The notes beneath the pieces are model-generated. The model was given only the letters and a program-made list of their open reading frames with translations, did not search any database and was not told the DNA's origin. Below are positions 1 to 7,735 of a DNA stretch of 42,277 nt, piece after piece. The stretch comes from JAJFUG01 sp964386505 (GTDB taxonomy: Bacteria > Gemmatimonadota > Glassbacteria > GWA2-58-10): contig CAYLSM010000009.1 of assembly GCA_964386505.1 (NCBI GenBank), positions 1 through 42,277 of the forward strand, given 5' to 3'. The first letter of the stretch is position 1. The number at the start of each line of letters is the position of its first letter. The position numbers and the translations under genes are program-made.

Positions 1-66
1 GGGTAGACCGGCCACCAGGGCCGAGGCAGCCGCCAGGGCTTTGAGGCATTCACGACGGTTGGTCAC
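1..66 (-). CDS. N-terminus of a Tat-exported protein (cut by window edge)
   Basis: Only 22 codons are present. Read on the minus strand from a GTG start, the peptide begins M-T-N-R-R-E-C-L-K and runs into an Ala/Leu-rich stretch (ALAAASALVAGLP). This twin-arginine n-region plus hydrophobic core is typical of a Tat signal or of the TAT-leader oxidoreductase/isomerase families. An AGGAGGA ribosome binding site lies 7 bases upstream of the GTG, which supports the start. The mature domain is outside the window, so the product cannot be named. Confidence 0.6.
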   Translation of the reverse strand, partial: MTNRRECLKALAAASALVAGLP

Positions 67-498
67 GCGGTAGTCCTCCTCAGGTTCGATCCGGGCTCCG
101 GAGCCTCACGCCAGGGCCTGCCGGTGGTGCGGCGGCAGTTTTTCGCCTCGTTCCAACGGGCGTGGTGGTACATTATCCCCGTGCCGCTGAGCAAAACGGA
201 TTTGTGGGCTGTGATGCAGGTGCGTGTTCGTAAATTCTGCAAAAATCGTTGACTCCATCTTTAAGGGTATCGGCTGCGTTCCGGGTTGTCAAGCCGCCGC
301 GGACCGGGCAGGACGGTTACCTGGAATCGGGAGGCAGGCGTCTTGGCGTGCAGGGCATGGTCAGGGCCGCAGCGCTCTGCCGCATTAAGGCGGGAAGGCG
401 GAAAAAGCCCCGACATCCGGTGTTGCTCTGCCGGTCAGGCTCGGATCAGGAGCTGGGACAATTCCGTAGAGCCACGTCAACCTAAGGGGGGGTAAGCC
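67..498. other. Intergenic region between divergent genes
   Basis: About 430 bases separate the Tat-leader gene (minus) from the CI-like gene (plus). No convincing gene is visible. Small open frames here have no recognisable domain and lie in GC-rich sequence where chance frames are common. The only signal noted is a possible minus-strand promoter at 264-292. A run of G residues at 484-491 acts as the ribosome binding site of the plus-strand gene. Confidence 0.4.
264..292 (-). promoter_or_regulatory. Possible sigma-70 promoter for the Tat-leader gene
   Basis: Minus-strand TTGACA (287-292), 17-base spacer, TACCCT (264-269). The -35 is perfect and the -10 is weak (3 of 6). The predicted leader to the GTG start is about 190 bases. 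Confidence 0.3.
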
Positions 499-1011
499 AT
501 GTCCAAGGCAGAGACGAACCGGCCCTGGCCAGACATTCTCGACCGTGTGCTCGAGGTCATGCGACACTTTTACTGCCAGAGCCCCGAGGAGTTGGAATCC
601 ATGCTGGCGCTGGCGCCGGACAGCCTCAGCGGACCGTTCCGCCGGAGGGAGTCGGTCCTGGCGCCGGAGGTGCTGGAGGCCCTGGTGCGAAGCGGCGTGC
701 GTGCCGAGTATATCCTGCGCGGAGAAATCCCCATGCTGCGCGAGCAGCTCGACCGGGGCAGCCTCGACAGCCTGTACCGTTTCTCGGCCCGCCTGCTGGT
801 CATTCTGGCCGAATCCGAGGTGTCGCTTCGCTCCTGCACTCCGGCCCGCACCCGGGCCCGCCGCACCACGGACAACCAGGGTGAGCCGGTCTCGCTGGAT
901 GAGCAGTTGGCCTCGCTTCTGGCCGAGGCCCTTCGCGACCGTCAACTTCGCGAGCGCCTGCTGGAATTCATCCGGAATGAGGCCTCCAACCGTCACCCCC
1001 GCCAACGTTAA
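499..1011 (+). CDS. Small CI-repressor-like protein, function unknown
   Basis: A 170-residue soluble protein. Residues about 10-75 resemble the helix-turn-helix layout of the phage CI repressor N-terminal family: helical segments followed by a closing Y-I-L-R-G-E, comparable with the W-[IL]-L-x-G-x-G end of that domain. The last 30 residues (LDEQLASLLAEALRDRQLRE... then LLEFIRNEA) look like the C-terminus of the neighbouring convergent gene (PELLARIPEYLSS... then LLEWLRNNV). The two are therefore probably distant paralogues that share both ends, with a shorter middle here. The start is backed by a G-rich Shine-Dalgarno sequence (AAGGGGGGG). The stop lies 10 bases from the stop of the convergent neighbour. 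A DNA-binding regulatory role is inferred from fold resemblance only. Confidence 0.6.
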   Translation: MSKAETNRPWPDILDRVLEVMRHFYCQSPEELESMLALAPDSLSGPFRRRESVLAPEVLEALVRSGVRAEYILRGEIPMLREQLDRGSLDSLYRFSARLLVILAESEVSLRSCTPARTRARRTTDNQGEPVSLDEQLASLLAEALRDRQLRERLLEFIRNEASNRHPRQR

Positions 1012-1021
1012 GCGGCACGGC

Positions 1022-2137
1022 TCAGCGGCCCCCGACATTGTTGCGCAGCCATTCCAGCAGGCGCATCCGTCCGGTGCGCGAACTGAGGTACTCCGGGATG
1101 CGGGCCAGCAGCTCGGGGTCATCCACCTCGATCTGCGCCCCGCCGACAATGAGCATGTTGTCCTTTAGCTGCAGACGGGCCGGGTCGGCGGCCCGGGCCT
1201 GCCCGCCGGACTGGTCCGCCTCGCTGATATAGTCGCGCAGTATGTGGCCCACGTCATCCAGGCGGCCACCCTCGTAGAAGCCCGACACTTCGCGGCAGAA
1301 CCGTCCCGCCACCTCCACCGGCACATCGAACGCAACGCGGCTGCGGCTCCAGCGCTCCAGGACCTCGCGATTGCGTTCGTAGCGCAGACGGTCCATCTCG
1401 GAAAGGCCGGGCGCGGGCGGTGGCACAACCAGGCTGATCCCGTCCGGCACAAACTCGAAAGAACGTTCCGCATGAACGCCGCCGCCCTCGAGCGCGGCCT
1501 CCAGGTGCTCATCCAGAATGCGGTTCAGTGCACCGCGCACCGAGCTAAGGCTGTAAAGCCCGGTGTTGTCCATGCCAGTGGGCGAGGGTTCCTCGGGCGG
1601 AAGAATCTCGGTGACCAGAAAAAGCTGTTCCACCGGGACACCGAGAATACCGGCCAGGCTGTCGCGCAGGTCGGGGTCGCGCAACTGGCCGCGGGCCAGG
1701 GCCCCGGCCCGGGTCTGCGGAATGCCCATACGAGATGCCAGGTCTTTCTGACTCAATCCCTTTTCGCGCATAAGACGGCGTACCTCGGTGTCGCTCCAGC
1801 GCCCGCGGGTGATACGGGTCTCCCGCGGAATACGCTCCAGGTCGGGCAGTGGTCCCTGGGCGGCTGGCTCGCGTCCCCGGCCCAGCAGCAGCCAGTTCAG
1901 GTCGATATCCCAGGCTTCGGCCGCAGCCTGGGCCAGCGCGGGTGAGACACTGGAGAATTTCCCCTTGCGCAGCACACCGGGGTGCACACCCAGTATCTGC
2001 GCCAGGTGGACATCATCCAGTTCATACCCGCCGGCCAGATAGCGGTCGCGCATGCGGTCCAGGAGCCAGGCGAAACGCTGCTCGATCTCCCCTCCGCGTG
2101 AGGGGACAGGTTCTGCAAGTCTCGGGCGTGGTGTCAT
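1022..2137 (-). CDS. Double helix-turn-helix transcriptional regulator (CI/XRE type)
   Basis: A 371-residue protein with two DNA-binding-like regions. Residues about 18-90 match the CI-repressor type: a helical bundle with LDDVHLAQILGVHPGVL, closing with LNWLLLGRG. Residues about 110-180 are a classical XRE/Cro domain: WSDTEVRRLMREKGLSQKDL, then ASRMGIPQTRAGALARG. The C-terminal half is uncharacterised and ends with a helical tail shared with the neighbouring convergent gene. It reads away from an AT-rich region with several inverted repeats, so autoregulation is plausible. No peptidase motif of the LexA/CI cleavage type is visible. The target genes are unknown. Confidence 0.7.
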   Translation of the reverse strand: MTPRPRLAEPVPSRGGEIEQRFAWLLDRMRDRYLAGGYELDDVHLAQILGVHPGVLRKGKFSSVSPALAQAAAEAWDIDLNWLLLGRGREPAAQGPLPDLERIPRETRITRGRWSDTEVRRLMREKGLSQKDLASRMGIPQTRAGALARGQLRDPDLRDSLAGILGVPVEQLFLVTEILPPEEPSPTGMDNTGLYSLSSVRGALNRILDEHLEAALEGGGVHAERSFEFVPDGISLVVPPPAPGLSEMDRLRYERNREVLERWSRSRVAFDVPVEVAGRFCREVSGFYEGGRLDDVGHILRDYISEADQSGGQARAADPARLQLKDNMLIVGGAQIEVDDPELLARIPEYLSSRTGRMRLLEWLRNNVGGR

Positions 2138-2161
2138 GGCGTGTCCGGTGTGTTAAAATTA

Positions 2162-2190
2162 TTGACAAAAAGAACGCCATATAATAAAAT
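2162..2190 (+). promoter_or_regulatory. Sigma-70-like promoter toward the excisionase-like gene
   Basis: TTGACA (2162-2167), 17-base spacer, TAAAAT (2185-2190; 5 of 6 to TATAAT) in a strongly AT-rich stretch. It would give a leader of about 170 bases that contains both nearby inverted repeats. Confidence 0.5.
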
Positions 2191-2202
2191 AAATCTCAAA
2201 AA

Positions 2203-2222
2203 GAAATTTAATAATAAATTTC
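2203..2222. promoter_or_regulatory. Inverted repeat, candidate operator
   Basis: Arms GAAATTTA and TAAATTTC are exact reverse complements around a 4-base spacer. It sits just downstream of the candidate plus-strand promoter, between divergent regulators, so an operator is plausible. The AT-rich context makes chance palindromes more likely. Confidence 0.3.
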
Positions 2223-2258
2223 AGGCCTGCTTAATATTCGTTACTCGCGCACGATTTG

Positions 2259-2286
2259 TCAGGAATGTTAAAAAATACGTTCCTGA
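2259..2286. promoter_or_regulatory. Inverted repeat, candidate regulator binding site
   Basis: Arms TCAGGAATGT and ACGTTCCTGA (9 of 10 paired) flank an 8-base A/T spacer. It lies between the double-HTH regulator (minus) and the excisionase-like gene (plus), as expected for a dimeric repressor site. Confidence 0.35.
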
Positions 2287-2367
2287 GCTACTTTATAGCA
2301 TTGTGGCGGAAAAGTCAAGTAAACGCGTTCGGTGCAGATGGAATCTCAGAATTGGACAGGAGGAGCC

Positions 2368-2637
2368 ATGGGGTTCGCCAGGGACAACCGGGAATGGATA
2401 ACCATCCGTGAGGCGGTGGCGCGTATGCCGGTGCCGGTTTCCAAATCCACCCTCCGGCGCTGGGTCGAGGAGGGCCGTCACGGTATCGTGGCCGGCCGGT
2501 TCGGGGCGCGTCTGGTCGTGCGCGCGGACAGCCTGCCGATAGTGGAAAAGGAGGCGGGCCTGGGGGTCGACTCCCTCCGGCCGCGCGGTAAGAAAATAAC
2601 TGCGTCCGGTACGGACACTACGTCCCGCAGCGAGTGA
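2368..2637 (+). CDS. Small MerR/excisionase-like DNA-binding protein
   Basis: An 89-residue protein. The N-terminal ITIREAVARMP...KSTLRRWVEEG is the winged-helix signature of the HTH_17/excisionase group, followed by a basic strand segment (RFGARLVVRADSLP) corresponding to the wing. I chose the ATG preceded by GGAGGAG at 2359-2365 over an in-frame ATG 36 bases upstream that lacks a ribosome site. The C-terminus is polar and probably disordered. Excisionase-like proteins often belong to mobile elements, but no integrase is visible nearby, so this may be a free-standing regulator. The stop is one base from the stop of the convergent alkyltransferase gene. Confidence 0.6.
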   Translation: MGFARDNREWITIREAVARMPVPVSKSTLRRWVEEGRHGIVAGRFGARLVVRADSLPIVEKEAGLGVDSLRPRGKKITASGTDTTSRSE

Positions 2638-2638
2638 G

Positions 2639-3226
2639 TCATTGTCTCAGGCGCCCGGTTTCGAACAGCGGTGACAGGCAGGGTTGGGTTTCCGAGGGGA
2701 GTGCGCCCTCGGACTCCAGCAGGCGGCGCTTGAGTTCCAGCCCGCCGCCGAACCCGGTCAGGCTGCGGTCCGCGCCGATGGCGCGGTGACACGGGATCAC
2801 TATGATGAGTGGATTGGCCCCACAGGCCGCCCCGGCGGCCCTGGCTCCGCCCGGTGAACCGGCCAGGACGGCCAGCTCGCCGTAGCTGCGGGTCTGTCCG
2901 GCCGGGATGGCGAGCAGAAGGTCCCAGACACGCCGCTGGAACGCCGTGCCGCCGGTATCCAGCGTGCCCTCGTAGCGTCCGGCCTGGCGCGGGTCGTGAC
3001 TGAAACTCTCCAGGTAACAGCGGGCCTTCTCCAGGTCCGCCGACTCCGCCGCGACCTCCAACGTCCCGAAACGGCGCTCCAGGTCCTGGAGCACCCTCAG
3101 TCGTGTCTCCGTCTCATCCGCTCCCTCCGCGATCCGGTGCACGCGGCACAACCCGTTCGCGGTGGCGGCCAGGATAAAGCGCCCCAGCGTGTTTTGCAGG
3201 CTCAGAAGGCTCACTCTTTGTGCCAT
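2639..3226 (-). CDS. ogt: Methylated-DNA--protein-cysteine methyltransferase
   Basis: A 195-residue suicide repair enzyme that moves O6-alkyl groups from guanine onto its own cysteine. The active-site motif I-P-C-H-R is present (Cys near residue 145), preceded by the helix-turn-helix region with RSYGELA and followed by LTGFGGGLELKRRLL, the usual C-terminal helix. The N-terminal ribonuclease-H-like domain (GRFILAATANGLCRVHRI) is also present, so this is the two-domain Ogt/Ada-C type at normal length. The open frame continues far upstream, but the ATG at 3226 follows GGGGAGA and matches the family start. No Ada zinc-binding N-domain precedes it. Confidence 0.92.
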   Translation of the reverse strand: MAQRVSLLSLQNTLGRFILAATANGLCRVHRIAEGADETETRLRVLQDLERRFGTLEVAAESADLEKARCYLESFSHDPRQAGRYEGTLDTGGTAFQRRVWDLLLAIPAGQTRSYGELAVLAGSPGGARAAGAACGANPLIIVIPCHRAIGADRSLTGFGGGLELKRRLLESEGALPSETQPCLSPLFETGRLRQ

Positions 3227-3254
3227 GCTATCTCCCCGCACAGCCAATATGGAC

Positions 3255-3283
3255 TTGAAAATACAGTCTTTTGCCCGTAGATT
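3255..3283 (+). promoter_or_regulatory. Sigma-70-like promoter of the DUF5107 gene
   Basis: TTGAAA (5 of 6), 17-base spacer, TAGATT (4 of 6). It lies in the gap between divergent genes and would give a leader of about 60 bases before the GTG start. Confidence 0.45.
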
Positions 3284-3349
3284 GGTTTCTCCGAGCGAAT
3301 CAATCCCTGTCCGCAGAGATCCGCGAAACACAACAACACTGGAGATAAG

Positions 3350-6300
3350 GTGATACGGTCGAGGCGCGTTGTCAACATATTGATCGGGCTGACGATACTG
3401 ACTGGGGCGGAGATGGCTGCGGCTCAAGCGCAGCCCGCGGAGGCGGTCAAGGTCTACCGGGGCCAGGTTGAGCTGGCGAGCTACGAGTTTTCGGGCCGCG
3501 AGCTGGAGCCAACCCTGTTCGCCAACTCCACCCTGGAGGGCGAATATCCCCTGCCTCCTTTCATGCGGCCATACAAGAGCGAAACGCCCGCGCCGCGCAA
3601 GTATGAGGCCGTTTTCCTGGAGAACGAGTACCTTCGGTTGGCCGTGGTTCCGGATTTCGGCGGGCGGGTCTACTCGCTCTACGACAAGGTGCACGGCTGC
3701 GAGGTGTTCTACAAGAACGACGTGCTCAAGTTCTCCGGGGTCAACCCCAAGCGCGCCTGGCCGGTGGGGGACATCGAGATCACCGGACCACACGACCACC
3801 ACATGCTCACCGTGGATGGCGAGCCGTACTGGTTCAGCCGGGTGCGGGTCTACCCGGACGGCAGCGCGGCGCTGATCCTCAGCTCTATGGATCCCTATTT
3901 CCGGATGAAGCTGGACTATATCCTCACTCTCCATCCGGGCCGGGCGGCCATGCAGCTCACGGTGGGCCTCTACAACTGCCGCGAGGACCGTCAGCCCTAC
4001 ATGCTCTGGGTCAATGCCGGGGTTCCGGCCACCCAGGGCACGCGCTTTGTCTATCCGATGGGCCGCACCATCGGCCACACCACCAGCGAGGTGGCCGATT
4101 GGCCCTACTACAACGGGGTGGACTACTCCTGGTTCAAGAACAACAAGCACATGCTGGGAGTGTTCGGCATCGACATCTACGACAATTTCCTGGGGGCCTA
4201 CGACTACGACCGTGATTACGGCACGTTCCGCTTCGCCGACCGTCGGATCACCCAGGGCATGAAAACCTGGACCTGGGGCAACAGCCGCCGCGCCGAGTCC
4301 ATCGAGCGGGGATATACCGACAAGGCCGGGCCATATATCGAAATCCAGAGCGGGCGGAACGTCTGGGACGGCCACTATGAGTGGATCGCGCCCCACACCC
4401 ACGAGGGCTGGACCGAGTGGTGGTTCCCGGTGGCCGGGATCGGGGGGCTCACCACCACCACGGCCGACCTGGCGCTGAACCTGAGCGTGAACGCCGACCC
4501 CAAGGGCAGGAAATTCTCCCTGCGCCTGGGGCTGTCACCGAATCGGGTCATTGCGGGCGCGCGGGTCATCCTGAACGTGGCCGGAGCGGGTAAAGAGAAA
4601 ACATTGTTCGAGGGCGTGGCAGACCTGGCCCCGGGCAATCCGTTTGTCAAGGAGCTGAAAAACGTGGCCGCGGACAGCGCCGCCCTGTGCGGGATGCGGG
4701 TGCGGGTGACCAGCGGCGATGGCGCCGTGGTCCTGGACTACCGCCGCCCGGACCGTGATCCCGGCCACCGCGAGTACACGCCGTTTACCAGCCAGTTGGA
4801 GAAGACACGCAAGACCCCGGAACAGATGAGCCTGGAGGAACTGGTCCTGGAGGCCGAGACCCGGATCGAGGAGATGCACGCCGAGACCGGCACCGCACTT
4901 CTGCGCACGGCCCTGGAACGCGATCCCGGCTACTCTCGGGCGCACCTGAACCTGGGCCTCTGGCACCTGGACCAGGGCCACCTGGACAGTGCGGTGGTAC
5001 ACCTGAGCGCGGTGGTGGACCGCGACCCCTACAACCAGGAGGCCTACTACTATCTGTCCCGGGCTCAGCTCGCCGCGGCGGACAGTGCCGAGGCCGAGCG
5101 CAACCTCTATTTCATCCCGCCCACTTCCGGGCTGTATGCCCAGCGGGAATATACGCTGGGCCAGATCGCGTTCCGCCGCGGCGAGCTGAACGCGGCCCGT
5201 ACGCACCTGGAGCAGGCGGTCGCGGCCAGCGGCACGCACCTCTACGCCCGCGACCTTCTGGCCCTGACCTGCCGTCTGAGCGGGCTCAAGGACCAGGCCC
5301 GCGAGCAGCTCGAAACCGCTCTCCGCCTTGACCCGACCGACCGCTGGGCCATGGCCGAGCGGTCTTTCCTGAGCGGGGCCCCGGCGGACCACGCCGCCCT
5401 GGATTCGCTGCTGGGCGGCCAGAGCCAGGAGTCGCTTGAGCTGGCCTCGGTCTACCGCGACCTTTTCCGCTGGGATGAGGCCCTGGCGGTGCTTGAGAGC
5501 ACCGAGAAGGTCAACCACGACCCCTACGGCACCCCGGCCATATTCTGGTACACGAAAGCCCTTTGTCTGCGCCGCCTGGGACGGGACTCCGAGGCTGGGA
5601 CGGCCTGCCGCAAGGGACGCGAGAGCCGCGGCAATGTAGACCGTTTTCCGTTCCGACGCGAAAGCGGCCAGGCACTGGCCGAGGCGATTGTGTACGACCC
5701 CTCGGACGTGACCGCGCGCTACCTGCTGGGCTGCCTGCAGTATTTCCTGAACCGTCCGGAGGAGGCGATCGCGCAGTGGCAGGCCGCGGTGGACCTGGCC
5801 CCGGATGATTTCAGCCTGCGGCGCAGCCTGGGCCTGGCCCTGGCCGAACAGGGCCGCGGTCTTGAGGCGGCCGCCGAGCAGCTCGAGGCCGCTATCCGCC
5901 TGAACCCCGACCATACCCGCACCTTCGCCGACCTGAGCCTGCTCTACTCACGCGAGGGTGCCTTCGACCGTCAGCTTGCCCTGCTCGAACGGGCGATCCT
6001 GCGCTCGCCCGGGGATGATTACCTGGTGGAGGGCCTTCTCACCGCGCACCTGGTGGCCGGGCATTACTCAGTCGCCGACAGCCTGATCCAGCACCACGTG
6101 TTCGAGCAGCGCCACCGTGACTACAGCCTGCGCGACAAGTACCGTTTCCTGCGCTATGCCGTGGGGGCACAGGCGTTCCAGCGGGGCGACTATGCCGCGG
6201 CCAAGGCCGAGTTCGAGCGGGCGCTCTACCCGCCAAGCTCGCTGGGGGCGGATGATTTCCAGTACCAGAGCGCCCCGCAGGTGCACTACTACCTGGGGCG

Positions 6301-6685
6301 CACCCTGGCCAGGCTGGGCCAGAGCACCCAGGCGCAGGAGGAGTACAGGAAGGCTGTCTCCGGCTGGGAATCGCTGAAGGGTGACCGCGACAGCTACAAC
6401 AGCGAGAATTTCTTCATTATTCTGGCCCTGCAAGAGCTGGGACAGAAAGACAACGCCGACCGTCTGCTCCGTTCCATGCAGACTTTCGCGACCGAGGAGC
6501 TGGACAAGAAGAACCGCTATTTCCAGGCTGAGGCGCACTATCTGGTGGGCCTGACCCTGAAGAGCGAGGGCCGGACAGCCGAGGCGCGCGCGATGTTCGA
6601 CAAGTCCATCGCCATCGACCCGACCCTGCTCGGCCCGCGCCTGGAGCTGCGCGGCGATGTTATCGACCCGCTGAAAGGCAATTGA
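3350..6685 (+). CDS. Secreted DUF5107-TPR protein
   Basis: A 1111-residue protein with a Sec-type N-terminus (VNILIGLTILTGAEMAAAQAQ). Residues about 40-400 match the DUF5107 type, a beta-rich fold resembling carbohydrate mutarotase/galactose-binding enzymes. Tell-tale stretches are FLENEYLRLAVVPDFGGRVY, VNPKRAWPVGDIE and YMLWVNAGVPATQGTRFVYP. Residues about 500-1090 are successive tetratricopeptide repeats (for example YSRAHLNLGLWHLDQGHLDS). DUF5107-TPR proteins in other bacteria often sit beside carbohydrate-utilisation genes, and here an FGGY kinase and a xylan-esterase-like lipoprotein lie within 7 kb, so a glycan-related role is inferred. The start is GTG with a GGAGA ribosome site. No catalytic residues can be assigned. 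Confidence 0.8.
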   Translation: MIRSRRVVNILIGLTILTGAEMAAAQAQPAEAVKVYRGQVELASYEFSGRELEPTLFANSTLEGEYPLPPFMRPYKSETPAPRKYEAVFLENEYLRLAVVPDFGGRVYSLYDKVHGCEVFYKNDVLKFSGVNPKRAWPVGDIEITGPHDHHMLTVDGEPYWFSRVRVYPDGSAALILSSMDPYFRMKLDYILTLHPGRAAMQLTVGLYNCREDRQPYMLWVNAGVPATQGTRFVYPMGRTIGHTTSEVADWPYYNGVDYSWFKNNKHMLGVFGIDIYDNFLGAYDYDRDYGTFRFADRRITQGMKTWTWGNSRRAESIERGYTDKAGPYIEIQSGRNVWDGHYEWIAPHTHEGWTEWWFPVAGIGGLTTTTADLALNLSVNADPKGRKFSLRLGLSPNRVIAGARVILNVAGAGKEKTLFEGVADLAPGNPFVKELKNVAADSAALCGMRVRVTSGDGAVVLDYRRPDRDPGHREYTPFTSQLEKTRKTPEQMSLEELVLEAETRIEEMHAETGTALLRTALERDPGYSRAHLNLGLWHLDQGHLDSAVVHLSAVVDRDPYNQEAYYYLSRAQLAAADSAEAERNLYFIPPTSGLYAQREYTLGQIAFRRGELNAARTHLEQAVAASGTHLYARDLLALTCRLSGLKDQAREQLETALRLDPTDRWAMAERSFLSGAPADHAALDSLLGGQSQESLELASVYRDLFRWDEALAVLESTEKVNHDPYGTPAIFWYTKALCLRRLGRDSEAGTACRKGRESRGNVDRFPFRRESGQALAEAIVYDPSDVTARYLLGCLQYFLNRPEEAIAQWQAAVDLAPDDFSLRRSLGLALAEQGRGLEAAAEQLEAAIRLNPDHTRTFADLSLLYSREGAFDRQLALLERAILRSPGDDYLVEGLLTAHLVAGHYSVADSLIQHHVFEQRHRDYSLRDKYRFLRYAVGAQAFQRGDYAAAKAEFERALYPPSSLGADDFQYQSAPQVHYYLGRTLARLGQSTQAQEEYRKAVSGWESLKGDRDSYNSENFFIILALQELGQKDNADRLLRSMQTFATEELDKKNRYFQAEAHYLVGLTLKSEGRTAEARAMFDKSIAIDPTLLGPRLELRGDVIDPLKGN

Positions 6686-6748
6686 AGCGTTCCCGGTGGA
6701 AACGGGAACCAACAGCTATGTCTCATTCATAACCGGGGGAGGTATGCA

Positions 6749-7726
6749 ATGGACCGTGCCACATTTTTCGGCTGCTTCGGATTCGGCGCCGCAGTGCTGC
6801 CCTCGCTGGCCCTGGCGGCTGATCAGCCTGCCGGGAGCGCTTTCTCGGGGCTCGGTCAGGCCCGCACCATTGCCGGAGACAACCTGACCGGGGTGCGTGT
6901 ACTGAGCCAAGAGAAAAGCTGTACCGTTTTCAAGGCGGGACTGGAGCCGGCCTACCGCGTGGCCCTGGGCGAGCTGGTGCTGATCGAGGCCAGCCACGGC
7001 ATGCCCGGTTTGGTGACGCGCGAGGGGAAATTTTTCGAGGCCAAACCCGGAGACAAGGTCAACCCGGCCACCGGGCCGGTGTTCATCGAGGGTGTCGGGC
7101 CGGGCGACACGCTGGCCATGGATATCCTGGACATCCGGGTGGGCGACTGGGGCTACAGCGGGGGCAAGGTCTACGAGATACAGGGCGGCTACCTGGTGCT
7201 GGAGCCTGGGTTGCGCCTTCCGCTCTGGCCCATGCTGGGTGTGGTGGGGGTAGCCCCGGCCCAGGGCGAGATGGATACCAAGACCCCGTGCGAGTGCGGA
7301 GGCAACATGGACTGCCGCGAGGTGCGCGCCGGGAGCACCCTGGTGCTGAACGCGCAGGTGGAGGGTGCGTTACTGGGAGTGGGGGACGGGCACGCGGCGC
7401 AGGGTGATGGCGAAATCCGCGGTCAGGGGATCGAGACCGACACCAGCACGCTCTGCCGTTTCCGAAAGCTGCCGCAGCGTCTTTCCGACCGTCCGGTGAT
7501 CCTGCGCCAGGAGATGGTGGCCACCCTGGGGGCGCATGTCGACCTGAACGAGGCGGCCTGGCAGGCAACGGATGACATGGTAGCCCTGGTGCGCAAGGTC
7601 ACCGGCCGCGAGGAGCAGGTGGCCCGTCAACTGGTCAACGTGCTGGGTGAGCTGAAAATCACCCAGATCGTGGACCCGGCCAAGGGAGCGCGCATGGAGC
7701 TTCCGTCCTGGGTCTTCGGGGTCTGA
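6749..7726 (+). CDS. Acetamidase/formamidase family protein, probably exported
   Basis: A 325-residue member of the FmdA/AmdA family, which hydrolyses formamide, acetamide or related short amides. Characteristic stretches are NPATGPVFIEGVGPGDTLAMDILDI, spread over residues about 110-135, GVVGVAPAQGEMDTKTP, the CGGNMDCREV segment and GVGDGHAAQGDGEI. The GGNMD and DxHAAQGDGE elements are the usual active-site/metal region. Unusually, it begins with a hydrophobic leader (FFGCFGFGAAVLPSLALAAD), suggesting export, whereas classical FmdA is cytoplasmic. It follows the DUF5107-TPR gene by 63 bases on the same strand and may be co-transcribed. The natural substrate is not evident. Confidence 0.8.
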   Translation: MDRATFFGCFGFGAAVLPSLALAADQPAGSAFSGLGQARTIAGDNLTGVRVLSQEKSCTVFKAGLEPAYRVALGELVLIEASHGMPGLVTREGKFFEAKPGDKVNPATGPVFIEGVGPGDTLAMDILDIRVGDWGYSGGKVYEIQGGYLVLEPGLRLPLWPMLGVVGVAPAQGEMDTKTPCECGGNMDCREVRAGSTLVLNAQVEGALLGVGDGHAAQGDGEIRGQGIETDTSTLCRFRKLPQRLSDRPVILRQEMVATLGAHVDLNEAAWQATDDMVALVRKVTGREEQVARQLVNVLGELKITQIVDPAKGARMELPSWVFGV

Positions 7727-7735
7727 GCGGGGTGC

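Noticed and set aside
83..93. GGTTCGATCC resembling a tRNA T-loop
   Set aside because: The flanking bases do not form a five-pair T-stem and no acceptor or anticodon arm can be built around it.
2639..4402. Very long minus-strand frame continuing upstream of the alkyltransferase
   Set aside because: The part beyond 3226 is antisense to the DUF5107 gene, has shadow-like composition, and the family start plus ribosome site lie at 3226.
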